Assembly (NCBI RefSeq): GCF_008369325.1
Contig: NZ_VOBI01000024.1
Location: 1 to 64,000, forward strand
DNA length: 64,000 nucleotides
Reading direction: 5' to 3'
Source of the DNA: Pseudomonas sp. ANT_H12B
GTDB lineage: Bacteria; Pseudomonadota; Gammaproteobacteria; Pseudomonadales; Pseudomonadaceae
Position 1 is the first letter of the stretch, and the number at the start of each line of letters is the position of its first letter. The notes beneath the pieces were generated by a model. It was not told the DNA's origin. It searched no databases and saw nothing but the letters and a program-made list of their open reading frames with translations. The translations under genes were made by a program, and so were the position numbers. This document shows positions 1 to 8,556 of this stretch, piece after piece.

Positions 1-29
1 AAAGGAAGGAAAGTATTAATATCGCGCAT

Positions 30-92
30 AAGAACGCCGGTTTGTTAGATGTGTTTGCTCGCACGAACATCATCAATCAAATCGGCGTTCTT
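30..92. terminator. Long inverted repeat, possible terminator
   Basis: AAGAACGCCGGTTTG (30-44) pairs with CAAATCGGCGTTCTT (78-92), giving 15 pairs with one G-U around a 33-nt loop. It lies at the window edge, so it may end a gene to the left. The downstream T content is modest (TTCTTGTTTCTG). A second inverted repeat, CGGGATTC (107-114) with GAATCCCG (143-150), follows. The rest of 1-281 shows no gene. Confidence 0.4.
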
Positions 93-281
93 GTTTCTGT
101 GTTTCCCGGGATTCCGTGAAGAACCATTTTTTTTGGGGGTGAGAATCCCGATTGGCGTCATCGCAGCGACCGATTGAGAAGCCCAAAATTATTAGGCTAA
201 CTCAGCTTCCCACTCAAGGCGTTGGTTTCGACTACAGTAGAAAGACTCTGCATAAAGCCATAACAAGACGGAGAGTTTTCC

Positions 282-1235
282 ATGCGAGTAAACAAACGCT
301 TTAGTCTCTTTGCGGCCACCGCTGCGTTGACAGTCTCATGCGCAGCTAACGCCGCACCTGTGTTCATAAACATCCTTACCGGTGGTACTAGCGGGGTTTA
401 TTACCCCATTGGGGTTGGGCTGTCACAGATATACAGCGATGGAATACCGGGGGCGAAGACTTCTGTCCAAGCGACCAAAGCCTCGGTGGAAAATCTCAAC
501 CTTTTACAAGCTGGTCGTGGGGAGCTCGCTCTGGCGCTTGGGGACTCTGTGGCTGATGCAAAAAACGGCGTGGAAGATGCCGGGTTCAAGGCCCCGCTGA
601 CGAAGTTGCGAGCAATTGCAGGCGCCTATCCGAATTACATTCAAATTGTGGCGAACAAAGAGTCCGGCATCAAAACCTTGGCGGATCTGAAAGGGAAAAC
701 CATCTCCGTCGGCGCCCCCAAGTCCGGTACCGAGCTGAACGCGCGTGCAATCTTCAAAGCGGCGGGATTGACGTACGAAGACATGAGCAAAGTCCAATAC
801 CTACCCTTTGCGGAGTCGGTCGAGCTGATCAAAAACCGTCAGTTAGATGCCACGCTTCAGTCCTCGGGGTTAGGAATGGCGGCCATCCGCGACCTTTCCT
901 CAACCATGCCATTGAACTACGTCTCCATCCCTCCTGATGTGGTTTCGAAAATCGGCAATGCCGCGTATCAGCCTGCACAAATTCCAGCCAATACCTATGA
1001 CGGACAGCCTGAGTCAGTGCCCACGGTGGCGATCACTAATATTTTGGTGACGCGCGAGGATGTCTCGGATGACGTTGCCTACCAGATGACCAAGCTGATG
1101 TTCGAAAACCTCACTCGTTTAGGTAATTCTCACTCAGCCGCCAAGGACATCAAGTTGCAAAATGCTGCCAAGAATCTGCCCATTCCACTTCACCCCGGTG
1201 CCGAGCGCTACTACAAGGAAGCTGGAGCGCTGTAA
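282..1235 (+). CDS. TAXI-family TRAP transporter solute-binding protein
   Basis: This is a 317-aa periplasmic binding protein of a TRAP transporter. A signal peptide of about 24 residues ends at an ANA/AP site. The mature start contains the TAXI hallmark TGGTSGVYYPIG, followed by the DLKGKTISVGAPKSGTE segment typical of the family. It would deliver an organic acid to the fused permease encoded 81 bp downstream. The ATG at 282 follows a purine-rich GACGGAGAG ribosome site. The ligand cannot be told from sequence; TAXI proteins have been linked to glutamate, 2-oxoglutarate and other carboxylates. Confidence 0.9.
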   Translation: MRVNKRFSLFAATAALTVSCAANAAPVFINILTGGTSGVYYPIGVGLSQIYSDGIPGAKTSVQATKASVENLNLLQAGRGELALALGDSVADAKNGVEDAGFKAPLTKLRAIAGAYPNYIQIVANKESGIKTLADLKGKTISVGAPKSGTELNARAIFKAAGLTYEDMSKVQYLPFAESVELIKNRQLDATLQSSGLGMAAIRDLSSTMPLNYVSIPPDVVSKIGNAAYQPAQIPANTYDGQPESVPTVAITNILVTREDVSDDVAYQMTKLMFENLTRLGNSHSAAKDIKLQNAAKNLPIPLHPGAERYYKEAGAL

Positions 1236-1316
1236 TCCAAAAATGCGCCACGGGGATGGTCGCTAGAGCGATAGAGCGGTTCGTACCCTTCTATGTAGTT
1301 TTGAGGCAGGTACCCA

Positions 1317-3344
1317 ATGAGCGAAGATCATCATGGCATCGCCGCCAACCCACGCGACTGGCCTAAGACGCTGTTCTACGTGGCGTTGTTGTTTTCAGTT
1401 TTCCAGATTGTCACCGCTGCGTTTGCGCCTGTTTCCAGCCAGGTGCTGCGCGCGGTGCACGTTGGTTTCCTGCTGTGGGTGGTGTTTCTGAGTTACCCGG
1501 CGTATGGCAGAGCACGTCCTTGGCAGCCGTTGGCCTGGATATTGAGCCTCGCCGGGATTACCACTGCCTTGTATCAATGGTTCTTCGAGGCGGATTTGAT
1601 CCAGCGTTCAGGTGACCTGACATCTGCAGACATGGTGGTTGGGCTGGTATTGATCGCATTGGTGTTTGAGGCGGCTCGTCGGGTGATGGGGATCGCGTTG
1701 CCTGTCATCTGTGGACTGTTTTTGGCATACGGTTTATTGGGTGAATACCTGCCAGGCGACCTGGCACATCGAGGCTACGGATTCGATCAAATCGTCAACC
1801 AGTTGTCATTCGGCACAGAGGGGCTCTACGGCACACCAACCTACGTTTCCGCTACCTATATTTTCCTGTTCATTTTGTTCGGTTCCTTTCTCGAACAGGC
1901 GGGAATGATCAAATTGTTCACTGACTTCGCCATGGGATTGTTTGGCCACAAACTCGGGGGGCCGGCAAAAGTATCGGTCGCGTCATCGGCTTTGATGGGG
2001 ACAATCACAGGCTCAGGCATTGCAAACGTTGTCACGACCGGACAGTTCACGATTCCATTGATGAAGCGCTTCGGCTACAAGGCAGCATTTGCTGGCGGCG
2101 TAGAGGCGACTTCGAGCATGGGCAGCCAACTGATGCCGCCTGTGATGGGGGCTGTCGCCTTCATTATGGCGGAAACAATTAATGTCCCGTTCGTAGAGAT
2201 CGCCAAAGCTGCGTTAATTCCAGCCATCCTGTATTTCGGTTCGGTGTTCTGGATGGTTCACCTTGAGGCAAAACGCTCCGACCTTAAAGGGCTACCCAAA
2301 GACCAATGTCCCAGTGCATGGGGGGCGGTAAAGGAAAGCTGGTATTTGCTGATTCCGCTTTTTGTCCTGGTCTACCTGCTGTTTTCCGGACGTACCCCGC
2401 TGTTCTCCGGGATGGTGGGTCTGGCGCTGACAGCCATCGTTATTCTCGGTTCGGCAATCATTCTTCGGGTGTCCAGTTTCGCGTTGCGATGTGCTTTTTG
2501 GATCGCTCTTGGTGTCCTCTGCGTCGGTTTTTTCCAGCTGGGTATCGGCGTGATCTTTGCGGTGATCGCCACGTTAGTGGTCATCTGCTGGTTCATCCAG
2601 GGAGGACGAGAAACCCTGAGTATTTGCCTGCACGCTTTGGTCGAAGGTGCTCGTCATGCTGTGCCGGTCGGGATTGCTTGCGCTCTAGTGGGAATCATCA
2701 TCGGAGTAGTGTCATTGACGGGCATAGCCTCGACCTTCGCCGGTTACATACTGGCCATTGGCAGGGATAACTTGTTGTTGTCACTCATACTGACGATGGT
2801 TACCTGCCTGGTGTTGGGTATGGGTATCCCGACGATTCCCAACTACATCATCACCAGTTCGATTGCAGCACCCGCTTTGCTTGAGTTGGGTGTGCCGCTG
2901 ATTGTGTCGCACATGTTCGTTTTCTATTTCGGAATTCTTGCCGACCTTACTCCACCGGTCGCTTTGGCATGCTTTGCCGCAGCGCCCATCGCCAAGGAAA
3001 CAGGATTCAAGATCAGTCTGTGGGCGGTTCGTATTGCACTGGCAGGCTTCGTCATTCCGTTCATGGCGGTCTACAACCCTGCGCTCATGATGCAAGGCGA
3101 CAATTTGTGGATGACGGCCTATATGTTGGTGAAGACGGTTTTGGCCGTTGGCCTTTGGGGAATGGCGTCCACAGGTTATCTGCAACAGAAGATGCCGGTT
3201 TGGGAGCGTTTATTGTGTTTCGCGGCAGGTGCTTTGTTGGTCGTTGCGATGCCGTTGACCGACGAAATCGGTTTTGTGCTGGGTGTGTTGCTGATACTTC
3301 AGCATGTCTGGCGGTCTCGCCGTGGCGGACTGGCCAGAGCATGA
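1317..3344 (+). CDS. TRAP transporter fused permease (4TM/12TM)
   Basis: This 675-aa polytopic inner-membrane protein has the small (DctQ-like) and large (DctM-like) TRAP subunits in one chain, the usual form in TAXI systems. The N-terminal third has about four hydrophobic helices. The rest carries the DctM-type segments GSGIANVVTTGQFTIPLMK (about 230-250) and GMGIPTIPNYI (about 500-510). It would import the TAXI protein's ligand with a sodium or proton gradient. The gene starts with ATG after GAGGCAGGTACCCA and overlaps the next start by 4 bp (ATGA), so translational coupling is likely. Confidence 0.92.
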   Translation: MSEDHHGIAANPRDWPKTLFYVALLFSVFQIVTAAFAPVSSQVLRAVHVGFLLWVVFLSYPAYGRARPWQPLAWILSLAGITTALYQWFFEADLIQRSGDLTSADMVVGLVLIALVFEAARRVMGIALPVICGLFLAYGLLGEYLPGDLAHRGYGFDQIVNQLSFGTEGLYGTPTYVSATYIFLFILFGSFLEQAGMIKLFTDFAMGLFGHKLGGPAKVSVASSALMGTITGSGIANVVTTGQFTIPLMKRFGYKAAFAGGVEATSSMGSQLMPPVMGAVAFIMAETINVPFVEIAKAALIPAILYFGSVFWMVHLEAKRSDLKGLPKDQCPSAWGAVKESWYLLIPLFVLVYLLFSGRTPLFSGMVGLALTAIVILGSAIILRVSSFALRCAFWIALGVLCVGFFQLGIGVIFAVIATLVVICWFIQGGRETLSICLHALVEGARHAVPVGIACALVGIIIGVVSLTGIASTFAGYILAIGRDNLLLSLILTMVTCLVLGMGIPTIPNYIITSSIAAPALLELGVPLIVSHMFVFYFGILADLTPPVALACFAAAPIAKETGFKISLWAVRIALAGFVIPFMAVYNPALMMQGDNLWMTAYMLVKTVLAVGLWGMASTGYLQQKMPVWERLLCFAAGALLVVAMPLTDEIGFVLGVLLILQHVWRSRRGGLARA

Positions 3345-3739
3345 TCGGCTTGTGCCTGGGTCTGGCGGGAGTCGCCTTGGCCCAACTCCCAATCTCAAGC
3401 TTTACACTGGCCTGGAATCACACAATTGAAAAAGTTCGTTGGGAAGAAGACTACCGCATCTCGGAACAGGGACTTGTGCTCACCGAGGCCAGGGTCAAAG
3501 GGAATGGCGCAGGCATGGAAATTCCCCCTGGGGCCAGGTTGGAAAAAGGCAGTTGGCACTATCAGCGCCAACTGCCGCCCTTGCAACCGCTGAACCTGGG
3601 ACGTACCCCGCAAGCAGGTGACTACCAGCTATGCTTCGATCAGCAATGTCATGAGATGAGCGAGTGGCTGGGACCACCTGTCAGTAATCCGTCCTCAGTG
3701 GAGCTATGGAGTTGCGTGACGGACTCAGAACAACAATAA
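3341..3739 (+). CDS. DUF1850 domain protein
   Basis: This 132-aa protein has a hydrophobic N-terminal signal or anchor (about residues 1-15), then a soluble domain with the core FTLAWNHTIEKVRWEEDYR and a pair of cysteines in CFDQQCHEMSEW. DUF1850 proteins are commonly encoded beside TAXI TRAP permeases, as here. Their role is unknown, and a periplasmic accessory role is a guess. The frame stays open upstream inside the permease gene, but the ATGA overlap at 3341 is the sensible start. The 132-aa length suits the family. Confidence 0.8.
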   Translation: MIGLCLGLAGVALAQLPISSFTLAWNHTIEKVRWEEDYRISEQGLVLTEARVKGNGAGMEIPPGARLEKGSWHYQRQLPPLQPLNLGRTPQAGDYQLCFDQQCHEMSEWLGPPVSNPSSVELWSCVTDSEQQ

Positions 3740-3765
3740 GTGGCCAGAAGCACAAACGTGAAAGC

Positions 3766-3800
3766 CCTGTCCGGATACGAACGTCCAGTAGCCGGACAGG
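3766..3800 (-). terminator. Hairpin between convergent TRAP operons
   Basis: CCTGTCCGG (3766-3774) pairs with CCGGACAGG (3792-3800). On the minus strand it is followed by GCTTTCACG, a weak U-tract, so it could end the dctPQM transcript and limit collision with the convergent TAXI operon. Confidence 0.45.
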
Positions 3801-3806
3801 CAGGCA

Positions 3807-5090
3807 TCAGCTCATGCCCAGCCAGTTTGGTAACGCCAGGGAGATCCAAGACACGTAGGTAATCAGGATCAGGAACAGGACCAGAATCATCAGCCACGGC
3901 ATGGCGGCTCTGATGGTTGCCGGCAGTGTCATACCCGTCACAGCAGAGGTCACGAACAGGTTCAGGCCCACAGGTGGAGTGATCAAGCCGATTTCCAGAT
4001 TCACCACCATAATGATGCCCAGGTGAATGGGATCGATACCCAGCTTCATGGCGATGGGGAAGAGGATCGGTGCCAGGATCAGGATGATGGCCGAGGGTTC
4101 CATAAAGGCCCCTGCAATCAACAGCACAATGTTCACCACCAGCAGGAACATCACCGGTGTCAGCCCCGCTTCAATCACCCACGCGGTGATCTGTTGCGGT
4201 AGCTGCTCGGTCGTCAGCACATGCGCGAAGAGCATGGCGTTGGCAATAATGAACATCAGCATGATGCTCAGCTTGGCCGAGTCCAGCAGGACCTTTGGCG
4301 TTTCGCGGAACGTTAAATCTTTGTAGACGAACAAGGCGATGAAGGCCGAGTACACGGCCGCCACCGCCGCAGCTTCGGTCGGGGTAAACATCCCGGAGTA
4401 GATACCTCCCAAGATGATGAACATCAGCAGTAGACCCCAGATCGCCTTGCGTGCCGTGCTAAGCCATTCACGGAACGTCGCGCGCGGCATGGCGGGCAGC
4501 TTTTTCTTCACGGCGACGATGTAGATCGCGACCATCAACGCCAGCCCCAGCAGCAGGCCTGGTAACACTCCAGCCATAAACAGTTTGCCGACAGACGTTT
4601 CGGTTGCGGCTGCGTAGACCACCATGACGATCGAGGGTGGAATCAGGATACCCAAGGTCCCGGCGTTACAGACGATCCCCGCACCGAAGGCCTGCGGATA
4701 ACCGGAGCGGACCATGCCAGCAATGGCAATTGAACCCACCGCCGCTACAGTGGCTGGGCTCGATCCGGAAAGGGCAGCGAACAACATGCACGCCAACACG
4801 GCAGCAATAGCCAGACCACCACGGATATGGCCGACACAGGCATTGGCAAAGTCAATCAGCCGCCGAGCGACGCCACCGGTGGTCATGAAGGCCCCCGCGA
4901 GCAGAAAGAACGGGATGGCCAACAGCGTGTAGTGCTCCGACGTCTCGAACAGTTTGATCGCCAGTGAGCGCACGGAGTCCGGGCTGAAAAAAACGATGGT
5001 CAGTGAGCCCGCCAACCCCAGGGAGATAGCAATGGGAACGCCGATCAACATCAGCACGAACAGTGATGCAAACAGGAAGGCAATGGTCAT
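3807..5090 (-). CDS. dctM: TRAP transporter large permease DctM
   Basis: This 427-aa inner-membrane protein is the large permease subunit of a C4-dicarboxylate-type TRAP transporter and forms the transport channel. It is hydrophobic along its whole length (about 12 helices). DctM signatures are visible, including GSSPATVAAVGSIAIAGM (about 94-111), GTLGILIPPS (about 130-140) and the closing GLITPPVGLNLF (about 365-376). It overlaps dctQ by 4 bp and is the last gene of dctP-dctQ-dctM. The substrate is probably a dicarboxylate or sugar acid and is not determined by the sequence. Confidence 0.93.
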   Translation of the reverse strand: MTIAFLFASLFVLMLIGVPIAISLGLAGSLTIVFFSPDSVRSLAIKLFETSEHYTLLAIPFFLLAGAFMTTGGVARRLIDFANACVGHIRGGLAIAAVLACMLFAALSGSSPATVAAVGSIAIAGMVRSGYPQAFGAGIVCNAGTLGILIPPSIVMVVYAAATETSVGKLFMAGVLPGLLLGLALMVAIYIVAVKKKLPAMPRATFREWLSTARKAIWGLLLMFIILGGIYSGMFTPTEAAAVAAVYSAFIALFVYKDLTFRETPKVLLDSAKLSIMLMFIIANAMLFAHVLTTEQLPQQITAWVIEAGLTPVMFLLVVNIVLLIAGAFMEPSAIILILAPILFPIAMKLGIDPIHLGIIMVVNLEIGLITPPVGLNLFVTSAVTGMTLPATIRAAMPWLMILVLFLILITYVSWISLALPNWLGMS

Positions 5091-5719
5091 GACTTGTCAT
5101 CCTCGTGTTCAGTCAGTTTCATCGCATCTGCGGCTTCATCGGCCAAGCCCAGACCGGTCTGCCTGTTTTGCAGGATGCGCACGAGAATTTCAGCGAAACG
5201 GATGAAGACCAAGGCGAACCCTACGGGGACGATCAACCCGATGTGCCATTGCATGATCCCGTACTGGCCCAAGTCTTCGGCACCTATGCGCGCAATCATC
5301 AGGGTCTGGATCCACCCGAAACTGGCAATGCTGAGCAATCCGGCATAAGTCAGGCAGAAAAGACAGGCAATGATGCCAATGAGCCGTTGCACCGATTTGC
5401 TGGCCATTCTGACCAGCGCATCAACGCCGATATGGCCGGCCGTGCGTACGCCGTACGACAGCCCGAAAAAAATCAGCCAGCCAAACAAGGCCTTGGTCAG
5501 TGAGGTACTCCAGGTCATGGCCTGTGCCATACCCATGACGCCGTCGCCGATTGCGAACAGCGACTCGCTGGCGCCTTCCCAGCTCTCGGCGAGGCGGTAG
5601 AACAGGGTGTAGAGGTTGTTGAGGACAACGTAGACGAATGTTACCAACGTCATTGCGGCCAAAAGGAAGACGATGAAACCTTCCTCGAAGTGTTCCCAGA
5701 TGCGCCGAAGAGCATTCAT
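5087..5719 (-). CDS. dctQ: TRAP transporter small permease DctQ
   Basis: This 210-aa protein is the small membrane subunit that supports DctM. It has four predicted helices (first at about 12-32) and an elongated loop between the first two that is common in DctQ. I prefer the ATG at 5719. The upstream ATG at 5728 sits directly against the AGGAG ribosome site, whereas 5719 gives a normal 9-nt spacing. Its 3' end overlaps dctM. It is separated from dctP by a strong stem-loop. Confidence 0.88.
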   Translation of the reverse strand: MNALRRIWEHFEEGFIVFLLAAMTLVTFVYVVLNNLYTLFYRLAESWEGASESLFAIGDGVMGMAQAMTWSTSLTKALFGWLIFFGLSYGVRTAGHIGVDALVRMASKSVQRLIGIIACLFCLTYAGLLSIASFGWIQTLMIARIGAEDLGQYGIMQWHIGLIVPVGFALVFIRFAEILVRILQNRQTGLGLADEAADAMKLTEHEDDKS

Positions 5720-5746
5720 GGATGGCATCTCCTGTAGCGGACGACA

Positions 5747-5777
5747 GGCAGGTGTTGCCAGGGCGGCAACACCTGCC
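5747..5777 (-). other. Intercistronic stem-loop dctP/dctQ
   Basis: GGCAGGTGTTGCC (5747-5759) and GGCAACACCTGCC (5765-5777) form a perfect 13-bp stem with a 5-nt loop between the binding-protein gene and the permease genes. No U-run follows on the minus strand. It therefore looks like an mRNA-stabilising or partial-attenuation hairpin, a common way to make more binding protein than permease. Confidence 0.65.
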
Positions 5778-5786
5778 GACGACCGA

Positions 5787-6782
5787 TCATTGGGCCTGGT
5801 TGGCAGCTTCAGCGGCAGTGATCAGCTCGGCGCCGATATCGCCTTCGAATTTTTTCCACACCGGTTTCATCGCGACACGCCATTGTTCGCGTTGCTCAGG
5901 CGTCAGGGTAATGATCTCGGTGGTTTTGGCCGCAATGATGCTCTGCTTGGCGTTCTGATTCAGTTGCTCGGCCTCTTTGTTCACATGCGCGGTGACTTCG
6001 ACGAGGATCTTGTCCAGCTCGCTGCGAAGCTCCGGCGACAAACCGTTCCAGAACTTGGTGTTGGTGATCAGCATGTAGTCCAGTACGCCGTGATTGGATT
6101 CGGTGATGTACTTCTGTACTTCATGCATTTTCTGGCTGTAGATGTTCGAGTAAGGATTCTCCGCGCCGTTGACGACACCGGTCTGCAAGCCCTGATAAAC
6201 CTCGGCGAAGCTCATCTTGCGCGGATTGGCGCGTATGACCTTGAACTGCTCCTCGAGCACGGCAGAGGCCTGCACCCGGAACTTCAGGCCACGGGCATCC
6301 CCCGGCACTCGTAGCGCTTTGTTCGCGGACAGTTGTTTCATCCCGTTGTGCCAATAGGCCAGTCCAGTGATGTTTTTGTCTTCCATGGACTTGAGCAGCC
6401 CCTGGCCCTGCGGGCTCAGCTGGAAGCGGTCAACAGCGGTGATGTCATCAAACAGGAAAGGCAGGTCAAACAGTTGAACGGTCTTGGTGTAGTGCTCGAA
6501 CTTGGCCAGCGACGGTGCAATCATCTGTACGTCCCCGAGCAGTAAGGCCTCCATCTCTTTGCCATCGCCAAACAATGAGGAGTTGGGGTAGACCTCGACC
6601 TTGACCTTGCCGGGCAAGCGTTCTTCCACCAGTTTCTTGAACAACAGGGCGCCCTGACCTTTGGGAGTCTGCTCTGCAACGACGTGGGAGAATTTTATAA
6701 TCACCGGGTCTGCAGCCATGGCCATGCTCATGGTGCCAAGGGCAAGGGCGCAGGCAACTGCTTTCCACATAGGTTTGAACAT
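5787..6782 (-). CDS. dctP: TRAP C4-dicarboxylate-type binding protein DctP
   Basis: This 331-aa periplasmic binding protein has a signal peptide (about residues 1-23, ending MAMA/ADP). The mature protein opens with IIKFSHVVAEQTPKGQGA, typical of DctP. The ligand-binding arginine region FRVQASAV lies around residue 165, and TGVVNGAENPYSNI around residue 200. It captures the carboxylate for DctQM. The order dctP-dctQ-dctM and the stem-loop after dctP fit higher expression of this subunit. No DctB/DctD two-component pair is encoded beside it here. Confidence 0.93.
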   Translation of the reverse strand: MFKPMWKAVACALALGTMSMAMAADPVIIKFSHVVAEQTPKGQGALLFKKLVEERLPGKVKVEVYPNSSLFGDGKEMEALLLGDVQMIAPSLAKFEHYTKTVQLFDLPFLFDDITAVDRFQLSPQGQGLLKSMEDKNITGLAYWHNGMKQLSANKALRVPGDARGLKFRVQASAVLEEQFKVIRANPRKMSFAEVYQGLQTGVVNGAENPYSNIYSQKMHEVQKYITESNHGVLDYMLITNTKFWNGLSPELRSELDKILVEVTAHVNKEAEQLNQNAKQSIIAAKTTEIITLTPEQREQWRVAMKPVWKKFEGDIGAELITAAEAANQAQ

Positions 6783-7278
6783 TGGGGGGATTCCTCTTGT
6801 TTTAGTTTTTCGTACAGTTCCATGCTCTGAAAAGCATGTGCACGGCGGACAAGAGCAAGTCTAGGCAGAAAACTGGCATTTGGAGGGGGATGACTGAATG
6901 TAGTTGGAATCTTGTATGTAATAAGGTATTCCCTTGGAAACAACCTCTTACAATTAATGTTTAAGACGATTGCGGTCAGGGTTATCGGTTTTAAGGGGCA
7001 TCTATACCGATGACAAACTCGTCATCGAACACTGCACCACCAGCAGGGCATCTACTTAGATCATGCTCTGGCTTCAGAATAAGAGGGTATCTGTAGACAG
7101 AGCCACGCCACGGAGCCCCATACCGTTGGCCAAATAGTCGCCGAGCATTTTTCCTGATAACGACGGTTGTTGGCGCTGATGCGATTTTTGATCCAAGTGA
7201 CCGGCAGCAGCTTGGGTCAAAACCTTATCAGCACCGACAGCCGGCTGCGGTAGTGGCGGCTTTCGTTTATTGATCCGC
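6783..7278. other. Gene-free region upstream of dctP
   Basis: No credible gene. It holds the dctP promoter side with a small palindrome, CATGCT (6821-6826)/AGCATG (6833-6838), about 40 bp upstream of dctP, which is a possible operator. It also holds an imperfect palindromic repeat (7168-7239) related to a copy at 9543. I saw no clear sigma-54 promoter. Confidence 0.5.
7168..7239. repeat. Imperfect palindromic repeat, copy A
   Basis: The left arm begins TGTTGGCGCTGATGCG (7168-7183) and runs through TTTTTGATCCAAG. The right arm (about 7211-7239, CTTGGGTCAAAAC... CACCGACA) is its imperfect reverse complement. A third arm at 9543-9578 starts with the same 16 bases. It looks like a diverged palindromic intergenic repeat family of Pseudomonas. 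It is not coding. Confidence 0.5.
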
Positions 7279-8169
7279 TTATCCCTTGATAGCCAAAACG
7301 CTGCAGGGCACCTGATACAGAACATGTTCCGTGGTACTGCCAATCAGCTTGTCCACCCCTTTGTGATGGGTATTTCCCATTACGAAGACATCCGCTCGAG
7401 TATGAGTGGCAAAGTCGGCCATCGCTTTGGTTGGCGGCCCTGCAATGAAGTGTTGTCGCTCAGGTGGCACTCCGTGGCGTCCAGCCAAGGCAATGAAGCA
7501 CTTTTCAAGTGACCGGCGCACGTCGTTGCTGAAGCCTGGCATCGTCACGGCGCCCGCACCTGCATCAGAGAAATGTGTGTGTGTCAGCTCATAGGCATAC
7601 AGCATGTGCAATTCAGCATCACATTGCGTCGCCAATTCGTTCGCCGCCTGAATGACGCTATCGTTGATTCCACTGATCTGACCCTCTGGATGCGATGGAT
7701 CAACCGCCGCCACAATCACCCGAGGAAGCGGACACCTGACTTCGCTGACCAGATGTATGGGGGTCGGACATTCGCGCAACAATTGCCAATCCAAAGGCGT
7801 GACGAATACGCGTTTGAGCGCTGACTCATGATGTACGTCCTTGATAATCAGGTCCGGCTGCATTTCAGCCACATGCCTAAGGATCTCTTGCAGCGGGTCA
7901 CGGGTCAATGCAACTTCGGTGGTCACATTGATGCCCTTCCTGCGCATGAGTTCGGCCTCATCCGTCAACCACTGCAGGTTCTCCTGCCGGCAACTCTCAC
8001 GAAGTTGTTCACTGTTGCTCATTAACCGCATAAGGTCGAAGTCTTCGATGAACACCGCAATACGCAGCGCTGCGCCTGTGGCATCGGCAAGTGCGATTGC
8101 CCGCTCCATCGCCGGCGAGTGACGCATGGTTGGACCTGCGATCAGAAAGAGTCGTTGATACTGCCTCAT
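7279..8169 (-). CDS. Universal stress protein, tandem UspA domains
   Basis: This 296-aa cytoplasmic protein is built of two UspA domains (about 1-145 and 150-296). The second ends in the nucleotide-binding pattern MGNTHHKGVDKLIGSTTEHVL (about 264-284), near G-x2-G-x9-G-S/T. Tandem Usp proteins of this size respond to low oxygen, energy stress or stationary phase in Pseudomonas. The gene stands alone. The ATG at 8169 is preceded by GGAGGTGTCAC, a strong ribosome site. Confidence 0.9.
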   Translation of the reverse strand: MRQYQRLFLIAGPTMRHSPAMERAIALADATGAALRIAVFIEDFDLMRLMSNSEQLRESCRQENLQWLTDEAELMRRKGINVTTEVALTRDPLQEILRHVAEMQPDLIIKDVHHESALKRVFVTPLDWQLLRECPTPIHLVSEVRCPLPRVIVAAVDPSHPEGQISGINDSVIQAANELATQCDAELHMLYAYELTHTHFSDAGAGAVTMPGFSNDVRRSLEKCFIALAGRHGVPPERQHFIAGPPTKAMADFATHTRADVFVMGNTHHKGVDKLIGSTTEHVLYQVPCSVLAIKG

Positions 8170-8556
8170 GTGACACCTCCAAACGTTCTGGGTTATCCGC
8201 TAGCGCCCCCAGCACTCTCGCTTGTCCCTCCATTGACGATCTTTTATCGCCTCAACTACCTGGATCGACACTATCAATATACGCCTGCATCACCGGCTTA
8301 CCAGTTGCCAAGCCTGTCGAAGGGTGTAGCAGACTTTTTCATCACGATCGAGCAGGAGACGGGACTGCTGGAACCGCGCGCCATGCCACCCGCCTTGACC
8401 ACGGAGCAGAACCAATGCGATTGCCGGTAGTTGAGCACCTGAATCAGTACTTCGTAAAAAACGAACTATTCGCAACGAATAAACGATTTTTGTTGATGTA
8501 ACAGGCTCGTTAGCATGACTCCTCCAGCCTATTGCTGAGTCATGCGGAGACAGAAA
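8170..8556. other. Gene-free region between usp and terC
   Basis: A divergent promoter region. It contains the inverted repeat TATTCG-CAA-CGAATA (8467-8481), about 75 bp before terC, a possible operator or short leader hairpin. I looked for a yybP-ykoY-type manganese leader before terC and see no room or structure for one. Nothing else is recognised. Confidence 0.45.

Noticed and set aside
8482..8556. A manganese riboswitch (yybP-ykoY) before terC
   Set aside because: The leader is short and the conserved pieces of that aptamer are not visible.
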